DNA of 64,000 nt, taken from contig JAMZAV010000095.1 of the NCBI GenBank assembly GCA_024449915.1, positions 1,054,001 through 1,118,000 of the forward strand, in the 5' to 3' direction. The position numbers and the translations under genes are program-made. The notes below the pieces were generated by a model. That model had not been told where the DNA came from. It saw only the letters and a program-made list of their open reading frames with translations, and searched no databases. This stretch comes from Sweltsa coloradensis. Lineage: Eukaryota > Arthropoda > Insecta > Plecoptera > Chloroperlidae. Shown one piece after another: positions 26,501 through 37,209 of this stretch; positions within the stretch are counted from its first letter, which is position 1; every line of letters begins with the position of its first letter.

Positions 26501-27043
26501 AGTTTCAGGGAGAAGAACTCCCCTCATCACGGACCAATCCACGAGAAGGTTGCGAGTTGGAATTTGATGGCTTGAGCGAACACTGTTGGTTGGAAATGTA
26601 TTTAATTGAAGGGCTTGTCAATCTTGTGGTTATTTTGTTAGGGTACGTTTAGTTTCAGGGGATGTCAGTTCCCATTCCCACACCCACAGGTCAAACCACG
26701 AGATGGTTGATAGTTGAGTTTTTTCTTTTACATTCTTCTGCCACAAAAAATAAAATGACATCCAAATTATCCGTTTTTACTGGTATCAATGACCATGCAA
26801 TAATCCATTGGATGAAGTTTGCTTTGCTTTGGTCATAGGCTCAAATCTGTTTTACTATTAGTGTTACCACTTGCCACCTGTCCATTCTGCAGTATAATTT
26901 ATGTTGCATGGTAGTAACACAAAACGAACGATTCTTTTTTTCATTTTATCGTGTCAATGTTTCAGATCCTGGGCTACATTCTCGCAGCAATATACGGCCT
27001 GGACGCTTATCAGGCCTACAAACAACTCAAGGGGATTCGCTAA
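14409..27043 (+). CDS. Gene B: four-pass MARVEL-domain membrane protein, 191 aa
   Basis: Exons 14409-14582, 17588-17770, 23706-23846 and 26966-27043 join in phase 0. Residues 1-40 form a Gly-rich, presumably cytosolic N-terminus ending in a Cys cluster (CCCCRCCTC, 32-40), a plausible palmitoylation patch. FLKTWPGLIKLAEI then leads into four hydrophobic stretches at about 52-80, 85-108, 120-147 and 161-184, the MARVEL layout. The last residues (AYKQLKGIR) are a short basic tail. Known MARVEL families (MAL, plasmolipin, CMTM-like, insect relatives) act in membrane apposition, trafficking and junctions; the exact role here is unknown. The start is the first ATG after an in-frame stop at 14355, with G at -3 and +4. 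The third intron uses a GC donor. Introns of 3.0, 5.9 and 3.1 kb contain HINE and SINE insertions. A polyadenylation signal lies at 27235. Confidence 0.9.
14873..15648 (-). mobile_element. HINE-1 copy in gene B intron 1
   Basis: Reverse-oriented to the gene. It starts AAGGAAAAACGCTTAAGTCC and ends CGCTCGCTACGCTCATCCA. The terminal CTAG is changed at the 3' side (CACAAGG). Internal units and GGCAGTTCTAAGTTCAGAGA are intact. The open frame at 15434-15667 is the recurring family shadow, not a gene. Confidence 0.88.
16614..17010 (+). repeat. Interspersed repeat with (TTGA)n at its edge
   Basis: After a short (ATTG)n tract (about 16614-16637) comes ATATTGCTTAACGTCTCATA and CTAATCGAGACGA, words that recur at 26229-26285. 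The rest (GGCTTAACGTCCCATCCGAA and following) is GC-richer than its surroundings and has no intact frame. It is probably a SINE- or LINE-derived fragment; the family is unknown to me. Confidence 0.55.
17588..17770 (+). CDS. Gene B coding exon 2
   Basis: Sixty-one codons from GAATGCAG|GTG to TTT|GTAAGT, encoding the end of helix 1, a loop (MGPSFDSF) and helix 2 (CLMTTTILLVCYVISD). Both splice sites are strong and in phase 0. Confidence 0.92.
17771..20030. other. Gene B intron 2, 5' part
   Basis: Intronic, AT-rich. About 18340-18395 carries TGCGCCCCTG, resembling the tip of hAT-like ends, without a matching partner. 19468-19552 folds into an imperfect inverted repeat (AAGGTTCGTGAAT... against ...ATTCACGGAACTT). 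No exon is supported. Confidence 0.45.
20031..20792 (+). mobile_element. HINE-1 copy in gene B intron 2, full length
   Basis: Forward, sense to gene B: TGGATGAGCGTAGCGAGCG at the 5' end, and the sub-terminal TACGCTCATCCAACAACGCG, hairpin and GCGTTTTCCTAGT at the 3' end. Flanks are T on both sides with no longer duplication. Three internal units each contain a TTTTTTCACA acceptor-like word. Confidence 0.92.
21590..21800 (-). repeat. tRNA-derived SINE-like copy, degraded
   Basis: Shares the order of words with the better copy at 22100-22340: CAGATTTACCCGGTGTGGC, a GGGATGGATCC block, then 'GTGCCGGTGGCGGGCATCGA' in place of the promoter part. Read on the minus strand this would be head to tail. 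Diverged and without coding sense. Confidence 0.45.
22100..22345 (-). repeat. tRNA-derived SINE
   Basis: Read on the minus strand, the head has GGTCCTGGGTTCAATTCCCG, which contains a Pol III B-box (GGTTCAATTCC) preceded by a tRNA-like GCTCGAGCACTAAGCGCTTG. A body follows (TCCTCAGTCCTAATGCGAA, CCTATCCGCCACCTGAAGAG, GTCACACCGGTTAAATC) and the tail is TTATTATTATG-like at about 22115. Fragments of the same body recur at 27650-27760, 33600-33710, 35090-35290, 37200-37335, 42170-42340 and 46070-46155. This is the clearest SINE family in the window. Confidence 0.65.
22346..23705. other. Gene B intron 2, 3' part
   Basis: AT-rich intron with no repeat end, exon or RNA gene that I could support before the exon 3 acceptor. 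Confidence 0.5.
23706..23846 (+). CDS. Gene B coding exon 3, GC donor
   Basis: Forty-seven codons from GTTGCAG|GAA to TAT|GCAAGT. A GT four bases downstream would shift the frame against the unambiguous exon 4, so the GC donor is the consistent reading. It encodes helix 3 and the following loop (WPMYMKMIFFQAYP). Confidence 0.9.
24858..25463 (+). mobile_element. HINE-1 copy in gene B intron 3
   Basis: Forward, sense to the gene. The 5' end has a duplicated GCGTAGCGAGC motif; the 3' end is CAACGCGGCGGGACTTAAGC followed by GTTTTCCTAGT. It has fewer internal units than other copies, hence its shorter length. T^T flanks. Open frames inside are the recurrent family shadow. Confidence 0.92.
26190..26600 (+). 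repeat. Interspersed repeat related to 16614-17010
   Basis: Carries ATATTGCTTAACGTCTCATA and CTAATCGAGACGAAGG as in gene B intron 1, then diverges into a GC-rich CGTC/GTCG-rich stretch (26390-26450). It lies in intron 3 about 400 bp before exon 4. Probably a retroposon fragment. Confidence 0.5.
26966..27043 (+). CDS. Gene B coding exon 4
   Basis: Acceptor ATGTTTCAG|ATC; 25 codons plus TAA, encoding the last helix (ILGYILAAIYGLDAY) and a basic tail. Confidence 0.92.
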   Translation: MLGYILAAIYGLDAYQAYKQLKGIR

Positions 27044-27234
27044 CACGACGGAATTAACCACAACGATTATAAAATATTTTAAAGAATCAAATACGCTCAT
27101 TCATCAATCATCGCTCTCATTAAATGACGTTCCTATATTTCGGGGAACCTTGTTCCTTCATCAGAGGCTCCAGACTCGCTGCCTTTAAGTACCTACACAA
27201 CTGCATTTATTATTCAAAGTCAGAATAAGTCTAC

Positions 27235-27240
27235 AATAAA
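27235..27240 (+). terminator. Polyadenylation signal of gene B
   Basis: AATAAA 192 nt after the stop codon, followed within 20 nt by a T-rich element (TTTTTTACCTGTGTG). Confidence 0.6.
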
Positions 27241-29146
27241 ACAATACATTTTTTACCTGTGTGAAGATAGTTTAATTCATTTTTTAGTAATCTACTCAAA
27301 TACCGTACGTAATAGAACCGTCTAATATTGCGTAATATTACAGTATTTGGTATTTTCCCTTCGCATCCTAAGAACGACCTGTCGTCCTGTTCTGATTCCA
27401 ATTAATGTGAATTTAAACATTGAGCACAAACAAGTATACTGTTCACATAAATCACACCCCCTTGAACTTCAATAATATAATTATAGAGTAATACTATTGT
27501 GAGATGTAACCCTTGAATTATAATAAAACAATTTTATAATTTAATATTTTGATGGAAAAAACACATTTTGAATTAATGTAGTGAATGTGTATGGCAAAAC
27601 CAGTTTTATGGGGTGTGTGGCGATTGTCTATAATTGATTTCATCTAGAGCACCTGAAAAAACCTCTGAGTAAAATTCCAGTCAGGATTTTCGGTGGCGGG
27701 AATCGATTTGCGATCTTCCGTACGCGTTTCGCATGAGCTACCTCTGTCGGTATAGTGGTATGGAGGTCTATGTCCGATATTTTAATTCCTATTTGGCATC
27801 CTTTACCTGTAACAAACAAAACTGATCAATCAAAATACTGCTGAAATTATAGCAACACAGTACTCGGTTGCATGTATTGAGGTCGACCTTATACAGTCTA
27901 GTGTATACACAATCGTAAACCTAGACCTTCAATTCCTTATCAAACTTGATATGAGATAAACCCAAGGCAAACCATACAGGATACTACAACTTCAAATAAA
28001 CTGCTGATCATCGGCGAAAGCAAATTGCCTTTGTAGGGAGGTTCCTTAAAAATCTTGAACACGAATTATTATTTTTGATAAAACTGCATTCAATCTTTCT
28101 ACATATCAACAGATAAAACACAAACACTACAAATTTCACAACTTGACATTTAATTTTGCAGTAGTATTAGCATGACAAATGGCAATGGTATGCAATCAAG
28201 TTTTCTTTTCTTTTTCAAGTACAATATAAATTTTCGAATTGAGTTTGAGACAACTTTAATAATTTCCTAATTACCGCTTAGATATCAACAACTGACTGTG
28301 TATGAATTATCTCACAGGTACCACAGTATAATTATTGATGTTTTTATAAACCCCAAAACTTCTTCAATTTACGTGATAAATTAATTTAAAAATAATTAAT
28401 CTAATCTTAATTTTGGCCTCGAAGCGATAAGTTGATATGATTAACAATCGTGCTACTATACATTGTGTGACAATTATAATATGTTATTCCCACATTAGCA
28501 AGGCCATGAATGTTTTACATTTAATCTTTTTGAAAACATTGCAGACAATTAAGTTCGTACAAATGACGTCAGTATTAATTCAATACAATGATTTCTAAAT
28601 TGTAAATATTTTTGGAGGATAATTAAATAGATTTGCATACATACAATTTTCACTGATAGGAAGACTTCAATGCCACAGGCTCCTGTGTGATTCATAACAG
28701 GTGCGCGCTGGTTATTATGCTGGTGACATAGTCATAATCCTCAATTAGGCAATGTGGCCTTCCACCAGCCACCAGCAAGCATCTCAATGAAGTTATAGCA
28801 GTATTGAATTGCCTGCACGTGTAATGCATTGTTGTTGTGCTGAGATTGATAGTGGGAGGGAAAATATAAAACAAGCAGGACGTTTTTGGTTTAAGACTTG
28901 GCAGGAAAAAATATTTAATACAATTTGAAAAATGTTATAGGCGAAATTATTGGTGTAAAGACCGAAGAAAACCCGAATTTTGTTTGTGATTACGTTCGTA
29001 GAACAAATGCTGCAAAACAAATACATTCATCAATCCAGCTACAAGCCTTTTCCTCAATGATATAAACATAAAACGGATACTTGTAAAATCTTGAATGAAG
29101 AAAATGTATTTGAAGTTCGAGGGAGTCCTGCCCGGGCACATCTCCC
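27241..29146. other. Intergenic DNA with a SINE fragment
   Basis: No gene. A partial copy of the SINE body and tRNA-like part lies at about 27650-27760 (GGCGGGAATCGATTTGCGAT region). The rest is AT-rich without recognisable ends. Confidence 0.45.
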
Positions 29147-29212
29147 CCTTCTTCTTCTTCTTCTTCTTCTTCTTCTTCTTCTTCTTCTTCTTCTTCTTCT
29201 TCTTCTTCTTCC
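29147..29212 (+). repeat. (TTC)n microsatellite
   Basis: Roughly 20 uninterrupted TTC units. It produces poly-Phe, poly-Leu or poly-Glu open frames on both strands that should not be annotated. Confidence 0.95.
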
Positions 29213-29965
29213 TTCATTCCTTCTTTTGTTCTTTCTCTATTTATTTATTTTTCTTCGGGTGGCTTACTTTTGGTATGACGGTGTTAGAATTTATAATATA
29301 AGTCTTGTTTGCCAGTGACAGTGATCGATCCGGCGACACACTGTATTGTAATATATTGTGTACGCCTATACTGTATACGCCACCTGTAATCTTTACACGT
29401 TACAACTTTGAAAACTACCATATATAATAGATATGTTAATACTTTTTTTTTAAATATTAGAATCCCACTAGGTCGGGAATTGAACCCAAGTCTCCCGCGC
29501 TTGCTGGGCCATCAAGGGGAAAGAGTGCGGGCCAATAGCTAGTCGCGGGTCGTCTCGAACGAGTAGGTTTATGATACGATGGACAGCTAGGGCTACCGTT
29601 CAGGAAGCCTTATTAAGTAGGCCTAATCGACGACAGTGATTGGCCTGAATGGTTAATGATACTTCTGAAACCGTCCATGGACAAAACGTTGGTCAGTAGA
29701 GCAAGAATTGTAGGACATGCGAGTATTTCTATGTTTTCGAAAACAATTTGCGTTGCAATCAAATAAAAAATAAAAAGTGAGATAATTGTTATTGATAGGG
29801 TATATTATTATGTTCCTCGGAATTTTCTCTTGTTAGAAAAGGATAAAAAAAAGTATGATAGCAATTGATAGGATTAGAGGAAAGATTGTGTCGTATGAGA
29901 ATTATTGACAAATAAATGTGTAGGCCATTCTTCAAACTTAAAATCAAAATTACGATATCTCTAGT
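29213..29965. other. Intergenic DNA
   Basis: A tRNA-like reversed B-box word (GGGAATTGAACCCAAGTCTC, about 29474-29493) suggests another degraded SINE. Nothing else supported. Confidence 0.4.
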
Positions 29966-30745
29966 TGGATGAGCGTAGCGAGCGAAGCGAAGATTCCATT
30001 TCACTACACTGGAGAAAAAAATCCGGAATGTTTTTTTTCTTCTTTTTTTCTTTTTGTATTTTTATGTGTTTGTTAACACGATTCCGGCTAAACCGATACC
30101 CAATTGCGATGAAATTTTATGGAGGCATTCGAAATCTCTGAACTTAGAACTGCCACGTTTTTGAGCGCAATCAAAAAATTATTTCTCATTAAAATCGCAA
30201 TTTTACGATTTTTTTCGATTTTTAAAAAAATTCTTCGACTTATAACACCTTCATGCTTTATCCGATTGTCTTGATTTTTTCACAAAAAATCAATATATTC
30301 GTGTGAAATTTGAGCGCAATCGAAAAATTATTTCATGAAAATCGCCATTTTACGATTTTTTTTTTATTTTTAAAACATTCTTCGACTTATAATACCTACA
30401 TGCTTTATACGATTGTAATGATTTTTTCACGAACCTAAATTTTATGAATAAATATATTGGTGTGAAATTTGAGCGCAATCGAAAAATAATTTCTTATGAA
30501 AATCGCAATTTTACGCTTTTTTCGTTTTAAAAAAAATTCTTGACTTATGACATCTACATGCTTTATCCGATTGTAATGATATTTTCACAGAACCTCAATT
30601 TTATGAATTTATATATTTGTATAAAATTTGAGCGCAATCGAAAAGTACTTTCTCATGAAAATTGCAATTTTACACTTTTTTCGTTTAAAAAAACATACGC
30701 TCATCCAACAACGCGCCTGAAAAAGCGTTTGCGAAGCTTCCTAGT
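29966..30745 (+). mobile_element. HINE-1 copy with type II 3' end
   Basis: Forward; 5' TTGGATGAGCGTAGCGAGCG, four internal ~150-bp units, 3' end ACGCGCCTGAAAAAGCGTTT then GCGAAGCTTCCTAGT. The stem AACGC/GCGTT is the same as in type I copies but the loop and the distal 3' sequence differ. T^T flanks. Confidence 0.92.
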
Positions 30746-30769
30746 TTAAAACAAGTGTAATAATTTTTT

Positions 30770-31366
30770 TGGATGAGCGTAGCGAGCGAAGCGAAGATTC
30801 CATTTCACTACACTGGAGAAAAAAATCCGGAATGTTTTTTTTTTTCTCTCTCTGTATTTTTGTCTGTCTGTTAACACGATTCCGGCTAAACCGATACTCC
30901 GATTGCGATGAAATTTTATGGAGGCCTTCGAAATCTCTGAACTAAGAACTGCCACGTTTTTGAGCGCAATCGAAAAATTATTTCTCATGAAAAATCGCAA
31001 TTTTACGATTTTTTTCGATTTTTAAAAAAATTCTTCGACTTATAACTCCTACATGCTTTATCCAATTGTAATGATTTTTTTCACAGAACCTTAATTTAAG
31101 AATTAATATATTCGTGTAAAATTTGTGCGCAATCGGATAATTATTTCTTATGAAAATTTCAATATTACGATTTTTTCCTTTTTTTTTTAAATTACGATTA
31201 ATTAAAAAAAAATAAGTTCATTTTTATTTAATTTGATTTAATTTAAAAAAAATTTCAACAAAGTTCTGATTTTTTCACAGAACACAGAAAATCCGCAAAC
31301 ACATGGCAGCTCAATTCACCATTACGCTCATCCAACAACGCGGCGGGACTTAAGCGTTTTCGTAGT
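30770..31366 (+). mobile_element. HINE-1 copy with type I 3' end
   Basis: Begins 25 bp after the previous copy. It has the same forward orientation and a GGCGGGACTTAAGCGTTTTC end with CGTAGT instead of CCTAGT. The following fragment (31367-32092) abuts it directly. Confidence 0.9.
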
Positions 31367-32092
31367 GTATTTTTGTGTGTTTGTTAACACGATTCCGGCT
31401 AAACCGATACTCCAATTGCGATAAAATTTTCTGGAGGCCTTCGAAATCTTTATACTTAGAACTACCACCTTTTTGAAAAATTATTTCTCACGAAAATTGC
31501 AATTTTACGATTTTTTCGTTTTTCTTGTTTTTTCCTGTTAGTATTTTTGTGTGTTTGTAAACACGATTACGGCTAAACCGATACTTCAATTTCGATGAAA
31601 TTTTCTGGAGGCTTTCAAAATATCTGGACTTAGAACTGCCACGTATTTTAGTTCAATCGAAAAATGATTTCTCATGAAAATCATAATTTTACGATTTTTT
31701 CGTTTTTCTTGTTGTTTCTGTTTGTATTTTTGTGTGTTTGTTAACACGATTCCGGCTAAGCCGATACTCCAATTGCAATGAAATTTTCTGGAGGCCTTCG
31801 AAATTTCTGAACTTAGAACTGCCACGTTTTTGAGCGCAATCAAAAAATTATTTCTTATTAAAATCGCAATTTTACGATTTTTTCGATTTTTTAAAATTGT
31901 CTTCGACTTATAACACCCACATGCTTTATTCGAATGTACATTAATTTTATGAATAAATATATTCGTGTGGAATTTGTGCGTAATCTAAAAATTATTCCTC
32001 ATGAAAATTGCAATTGTACGCTTTTTTTCGGTTAAAAAAAATTACGCTCATCCAACAACGCGCCTGAAAAAGCGTTTGCGAAGCTTCCTAGT
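31367..32092 (+). mobile_element. 5'-truncated HINE-1 copy with triplicated 5' segment
   Basis: Lacks the TGGATGAGCG 5' tip. Three successive ~175-bp segments start with GTATTTTTGTGTGTTTGT (31367, about 31541, about 31723), each containing CACGATT.CGGCTAA and an AACTTAGAACTGCCACGT-type block. It ends with the type II terminus GCGAAGCTTCCTAGT. The triplication is unlike other copies. Confidence 0.8.
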
Positions 32093-33047
32093 AAAGTAAA
32101 ATACTCCACGAAAGCAGGGAGCTTTCCAAGAATATGAATATGAATATTATGAAAATGCTACGTCGGGAAATAAAGAACAATGAAGATTATTCACCATGAA
32201 TTATGACACGACGAATGATCCCGCCAATGTTATAACTTTTCTTCAATATGAAAGATTGTGGTGTTAGTATAGAAAGAAGAAGAATAACATTTTTTTCTAC
32301 AAAGTTGTTTTGATTGATCATATCGTGGGGCAGATTTTGTAAGTGTCATTGTTTAGGAAAACAATTCAATACGATGTGATAGTTAAAATCACTGTTGTCA
32401 GAGTATGAAACAGGATGGTACACTGATAACAAGGCAACATGTGACATATTCGTTATCTTGGTCAAACACGTATATAAGCCCAGCAATGACGTGTGAATGA
32501 ATGAATTAATGAATGAATGCTTTATTTTCAGCACTGTATAAGCTGACGTTATAATAAAGAGATAAGAATACAATTTGTTTTAATGTATTGGTCGTTGGAT
32601 GGTACATTGTTTAAAATATTAGGATGCATAATTTGTAATAAATTTCCTTCACCTAATACCAATGTATTTAAATTGATTTGACTTTGATGAGGTGGTTGTC
32701 CGAAATCTATAGAAAACCGCCAAAATCCATTTGGCGAACGCCAACGACGAGCCACGTGTAGTCTAACTGAAATTCTGTAAATTTCAATAATGTTATGTAG
32801 ACATATTGCACTAATTATGTAAACGTATTTAACGAGCTGGACGAATGTACTTATATTTTAAATGATGTGCATTCTTTTTATCATTTTATAATTGTGATTG
32901 ACTATGCCCTATTGATACCACACGAATTAAATACTATAAAGTAAGAAATAGCACAAGGTAACAACTGTAATAGTGTATGGGCCTGCAATATATGATTAAT
33001 TATTTAGCAATCACGAAAGTTGAAGCATTGGTTTTTGTTGTGGTTAT
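32093..33047. other. Intergenic DNA, nothing recognised
   Basis: AT-rich spacer between HINE copies. A short (GAAT)n-like stretch near 32490-32518 is the only repeat seen. Confidence 0.5.
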
Positions 33048-33515
33048 TGGATGAGCGTAGCGAGCGAAACGAAGATTCCATTTCACTACACTGGAGAAAA
33101 AAATCCGGAATGTTTTCTTTTCTGTTTGTATTTTTGTGTGTCTATTAACACGATTCCGGCTAAACCAATACTCTAATTAGGAGGAAACTTTGTGGAGGCC
33201 TTCGAAATCTCTGAACTTAGAACTGCCACGTTTTTTAGCGCAATCGAAAAATTATTTCTCATGAAAATCGCAATTTTACGATTTTTTTCGATTAAAAAAA
33301 AAATCTTCGACTTATAACACCTACATGTTTATCCGATTGTAATGATTTTTTCACAGAACCTTAATTTTATGAATTAATATATTCGTGTGAAATTTGAGCG
33401 TAATCGAAAAATTATTTCTCATGAAAATCGCAATTTTACGCTTTTTTGTGTTTAAAAAAAATTCCAACCATCCATCCAACAACGCGCCTGAAAAAGCGTT
33501 TGCGAAGCTTCTAGT
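33048..33515 (+). mobile_element. HINE-1 copy, short, type II end
   Basis: Forward; 5' TTGGATGAGCGTAGCGAGCG, two internal units, and the sub-terminal inverted repeat changed to CCATCCATCCAACAACGCGC. 3' end GCGAAGCTTCTAGT. T^T flanks. Confidence 0.9.
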
Positions 33516-35954
33516 ATGCTAGTATAACAAAAGGTAATGTGTTCGAATTCCACGTGTGGTACGGTAAAATTTGTAATTTCTCTTGGGAAACCTGTCCAGG
33601 GTGCAATACATGCCCAGAACAATTGTAAAGGGATGTAAGAGGGCTTGCAACTGAGCAAACATTGATAAAACCTTCGGTCCTGCAGGATTGCCGGTCTGGA
33701 CGGGATTTGTTTGTCGTACCACAAACAGCAGCAGATTTCACAACAGTGTTGTTATACTCATTCTGAAACTATTTTCTTTCTAATCCCCACATTCAGCATG
33801 TATTGTTTCTTGAGCAACAGTGATTGCCTATGACGGTGATTGCTTTGATAAGTGATCCATGGTAATGGCTAGTGAAAGAACTATTCAATCATCCTAATCT
33901 GTCATACTTATCGCATTTATATTTCCATTTATATTTCCAGCCTTTCATTGAATATTATATTAAATAGTTTGTGATTCTAGTTGTTTATTGTTCTTCTTTG
34001 TATAAATCTGTTTGTAATGTAGAACGTGGGCACAACCTGGGCCAGGGGAAAAATAATCATACAATATTTCAGATCTGTGGATTATTTTAGTTTTTAGACA
34101 CGACTAAAGAGTGTTGCAGTTTCAACAAATCAATGCTTAGAAACGAGTTTTGAATAACCAGTATTTTATAATAATGTGTAAAGCCGTAGGGCCGGCCGAC
34201 TGAGCTGAGGTTATAAACACAACACAAATCAAAAGTAGGAAAACTAAAAAAAGAAAAAAGAGACTAGAGTAGGTATACTTGAAAAAGGCATTTGATTATA
34301 CGGGCGAGCGAAAGAAGTAGGGTTTAAACCAACATCTTATATAGGTACCGGTATGCATGCATTCGCCTGGAAAATATCCGTGATGGCTATTATTATTATT
34401 GTATAGAAAGAGATAAAAACTTAATCCGGGAAACGAAAGGAATTGGGTTCAAATCCCTTCGTTATCTTATATCATTGAATGTCGCGGATATTCAACAGAG
34501 ACGTGAGGAAACTGACATGCAGCACCACCCACAATGTATGATCAAATCGTCATTGCACGACTATGTTCATGGAACAAGAACCTGCACTATAACATTATAC
34601 ATACAGCCTGCAGTATTTTGAGCCAGGGTTCGATATTCAACAAACTACAAATACAATAATTCTGCAATTTAAAAAAATGCAAGCAACGTATTTTGAGATC
34701 GATCACATAAGTTTGGGGGTGTTCAATTCATTGGTGATTAACATACTTCATAATATTGTGCGACCGAAATGAGGATGGGAAAGTGTTTGTTTGCTGATTT
34801 ACTCTGACACTTAATTATTTATAAACGTAAAGTCACTTGAATATAATCGATTCGAATTCGATGCCGAAATATGAATCCTGGCAAGGATGGGATTTTTTTT
34901 AAGCTCATGCTGGATTGTGCACAATTGATAAGTTTGTATACAAAAATACAACATAGAATATAGCCCAATGTCCAAAAATCACTCAAAATATATTAGTTCT
35001 CTTTACTATGTAAAGTAACGATTATAGATGGTATTAGCATTTTTTGATTCTTATCTACAACTGAGCGAACCCTAAAGTATCTGTGGTTGTGGGAATTGAA
35101 CCCAAGCCTTCTAAGCCCCTCTTGGCTAAGCTTCAAATCCCGTCGAGACCGGCAATCCTGACTAAGGTTTTTCCCGAGGTTTCCTCAGTCGTTAATGCGA
35201 ATGCGGGATCTAGGTGCCCGTTAGGGCGCCGCAGCCAAGCCGCGGTGCGCTACACACTCAAGCACCTTATACACCAAGCAGAGTTGGGGTGATTTCGAGG
35301 TGTTACCCAGCCGTCATGTAACGTGATGTGAACTTGAAAACTATCACAATCGAGGGGATTTAGGTACCTGACAACACATGCCAAATTTTATTGGGGTACG
35401 ATTATTCCTTCTTGGTGAAAAAATGTCTTCAAACATGCTCAAAATCACTTTAAGGATGTTAGCTACTGCTAGCTACTGCTACTGCTAACATCTAATACGT
35501 CGGCCCGCGATTCTGACCAGACGGGTGGGGCTACAATGTTCATATTTTACATGGACATTAAGGTTATAGAAATATAGTCTCTTTTGAAAAAAAAAGTTGA
35601 AAAAGTTTGTTGGAAGGCTTCCAAATAAAGGTTTTAAAATAAGCCTTAAACACTTGGCATATAATCAACAAGTAACCATAGTTACTTGACACTTGTTGAC
35701 GGTATAAGCAGAGTTAGGCGGGAAAGTGCGATACGTAAACAAATGGCGGACATTTAAAATTTTTCTTCTTTGTGTGGAACGAGAAAAGGTGTCATTATAC
35801 TCTCATAAAACAAATCAGAAACCGTCCCTGGCCTAGGCCCAGATGTAGAAAATTATTTATAATACAACAGTGTAGGTCTAAAGTTCCATTAGGCTATAGG
35901 ACTAGATAAATAAATACTTACACTACATGTTTGACAAGCCCTAGGCCTTTCTTA
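33516..35954. other. Intergenic DNA with SINE and HINE fragments
   Basis: SINE-body fragments at about 33590-33710 (plus-strand text GGATTGCCGGTCTGGACGGG) and 35090-35290. About 35505-35720 is a fragment of the HINE subfamily seen at 61166-62662, recognised by ATTCTGACCAGACGGGTGGG, ACATGGACATTAAGGTTAT and AAAAAGTTGAAAAAGTT. No gene. Confidence 0.5.
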
Positions 35955-36231
35955 GGCCGCGTTCCCACAAATTGGTTTAGTTATAAGGGGATAGGAAATA
36001 CGTGTTAAATTGTTTACGTTTTTGTCCTAAGAAATTGTTATAACAAAACCAAAATTCTTATGACGGACCAATCAGACGTTTTGTTATTTATACGACGACC
36101 AATGAAAAGGAGTAACTTCATTATGACAGGCCACTGAAACATTACTAACCAATCAGGATATCGGATTTCTTGTTACCATAACAACCAATAACAATTTCTT
36201 AAGACTAAACCAAAGTTATGGGAACGCGGCC
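35955..36231. mobile_element. PIF/Harbinger-like MITE, 277 bp
   Basis: Terminal inverted repeats GGCCGCGTTCCCACAAATTG / (CAAAGTTATGGGAACGCGGCC), about 28 bp with few mismatches, flanked by the direct duplication TTA at 35952-35954 and 36232-36234. A TTA/TAA duplication with a GGCC-type tip is characteristic of PIF/Harbinger (Tourist-like) elements. No open frame, so non-autonomous. The near-intact ends suggest fairly recent movement. Confidence 0.8.
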
Positions 36232-36798
36232 TTAGCCAACCCTAGGCCAGCACAACCTTGTTTTGACACTTCCCGCACAAATAACTAGTTTTGATTACTA
36301 CAAGCCTAATGCAGATAAACAATGGTATGATAGTCCTAGGCTATTCCAAAATTTACGGCAATAATAAGCTTTTTCTTTACTTTTAATAAACTCACGCAAT
36401 CTCCTGTCACTTTTAATAAAAATGTAAAACAAAAGATGGTGAAAATTTTCAATATTCTTCTGATTATCTGATGATTTACATGGCTGTGGGTCAAGGCCGT
36501 CTAGATATATCGCTTCCCTCGTGTGGGTGCAGTGAAATAGGTGTAAAATTACATTAGTTGTGCGTTTGTTGTTACATGGGAAAGTTTTAATAGGATGTGA
36601 GTTGCCTAGACTTAACCAGTCCTTATACCGTCGTTATACCATGGTTATACCACCTATACCCAGGATGTACATGAATCCGGGCCTAGATATTTTACATCCT
36701 ATTGTTATTGCTAATACCATAAAAATTAAATCAACTTTGATAAAAATATTATATTTTAACAAATAATTTTGTAATGGAACTTGAAAAGTAATAAGATC

Positions 36799-37209
36799 AC
36801 ACACATAACAAAAACTTGTAGAAATACAGCCAAACCTTACACACTCAAAAGGAATGAGATCTAAAAAAAGGGCCAAGCTCATCTACCCTTCCACATTTGC
36901 GCATTCTTAATTCATAAACGTACAGTGTCCCATAACAGCATCCTCGAAAAGCTTGGCAAAATAGAATTTGCATGTTTACGTTTAAATTAATTACAAAAAA
37001 AGAACTTGGATAAACTACTACGTTAAATTAATAATCGCAAATTCTATTTTGCCAAGCTTTTCGAGGATGCTGTTATGGGACACTGTACGTTTATGAATTA
37101 AGAATGCGCAAATGTGGAAGGGTAGATGAGCTTGGCCCTTTTTTTAGATCTCATTCCTTTTGAGTGTGTAAGGTTTGGCTGTATTTCTACAAGTTTTTGT
37201 TATGTGTGT
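36799..37209. repeat. Perfect 173-bp inverted repeat with 65-bp loop
   Basis: The left arm 36799-36971 and right arm 37037-37209 are exact reverse complements by eye, base for base, including the seven-base A/T homopolymer. The loop is 36972-37036. Outside the arms the similarity stops abruptly at both ends. No target duplication is obvious. This is either a very recent inverted duplication or foldback element, or an assembly artefact. Confidence 0.9.

Noticed and set aside
29091..29318. Poly-Phe, poly-Leu and poly-Glu frames
   Set aside because: Produced by the (TTC)n microsatellite at 29147-29212.
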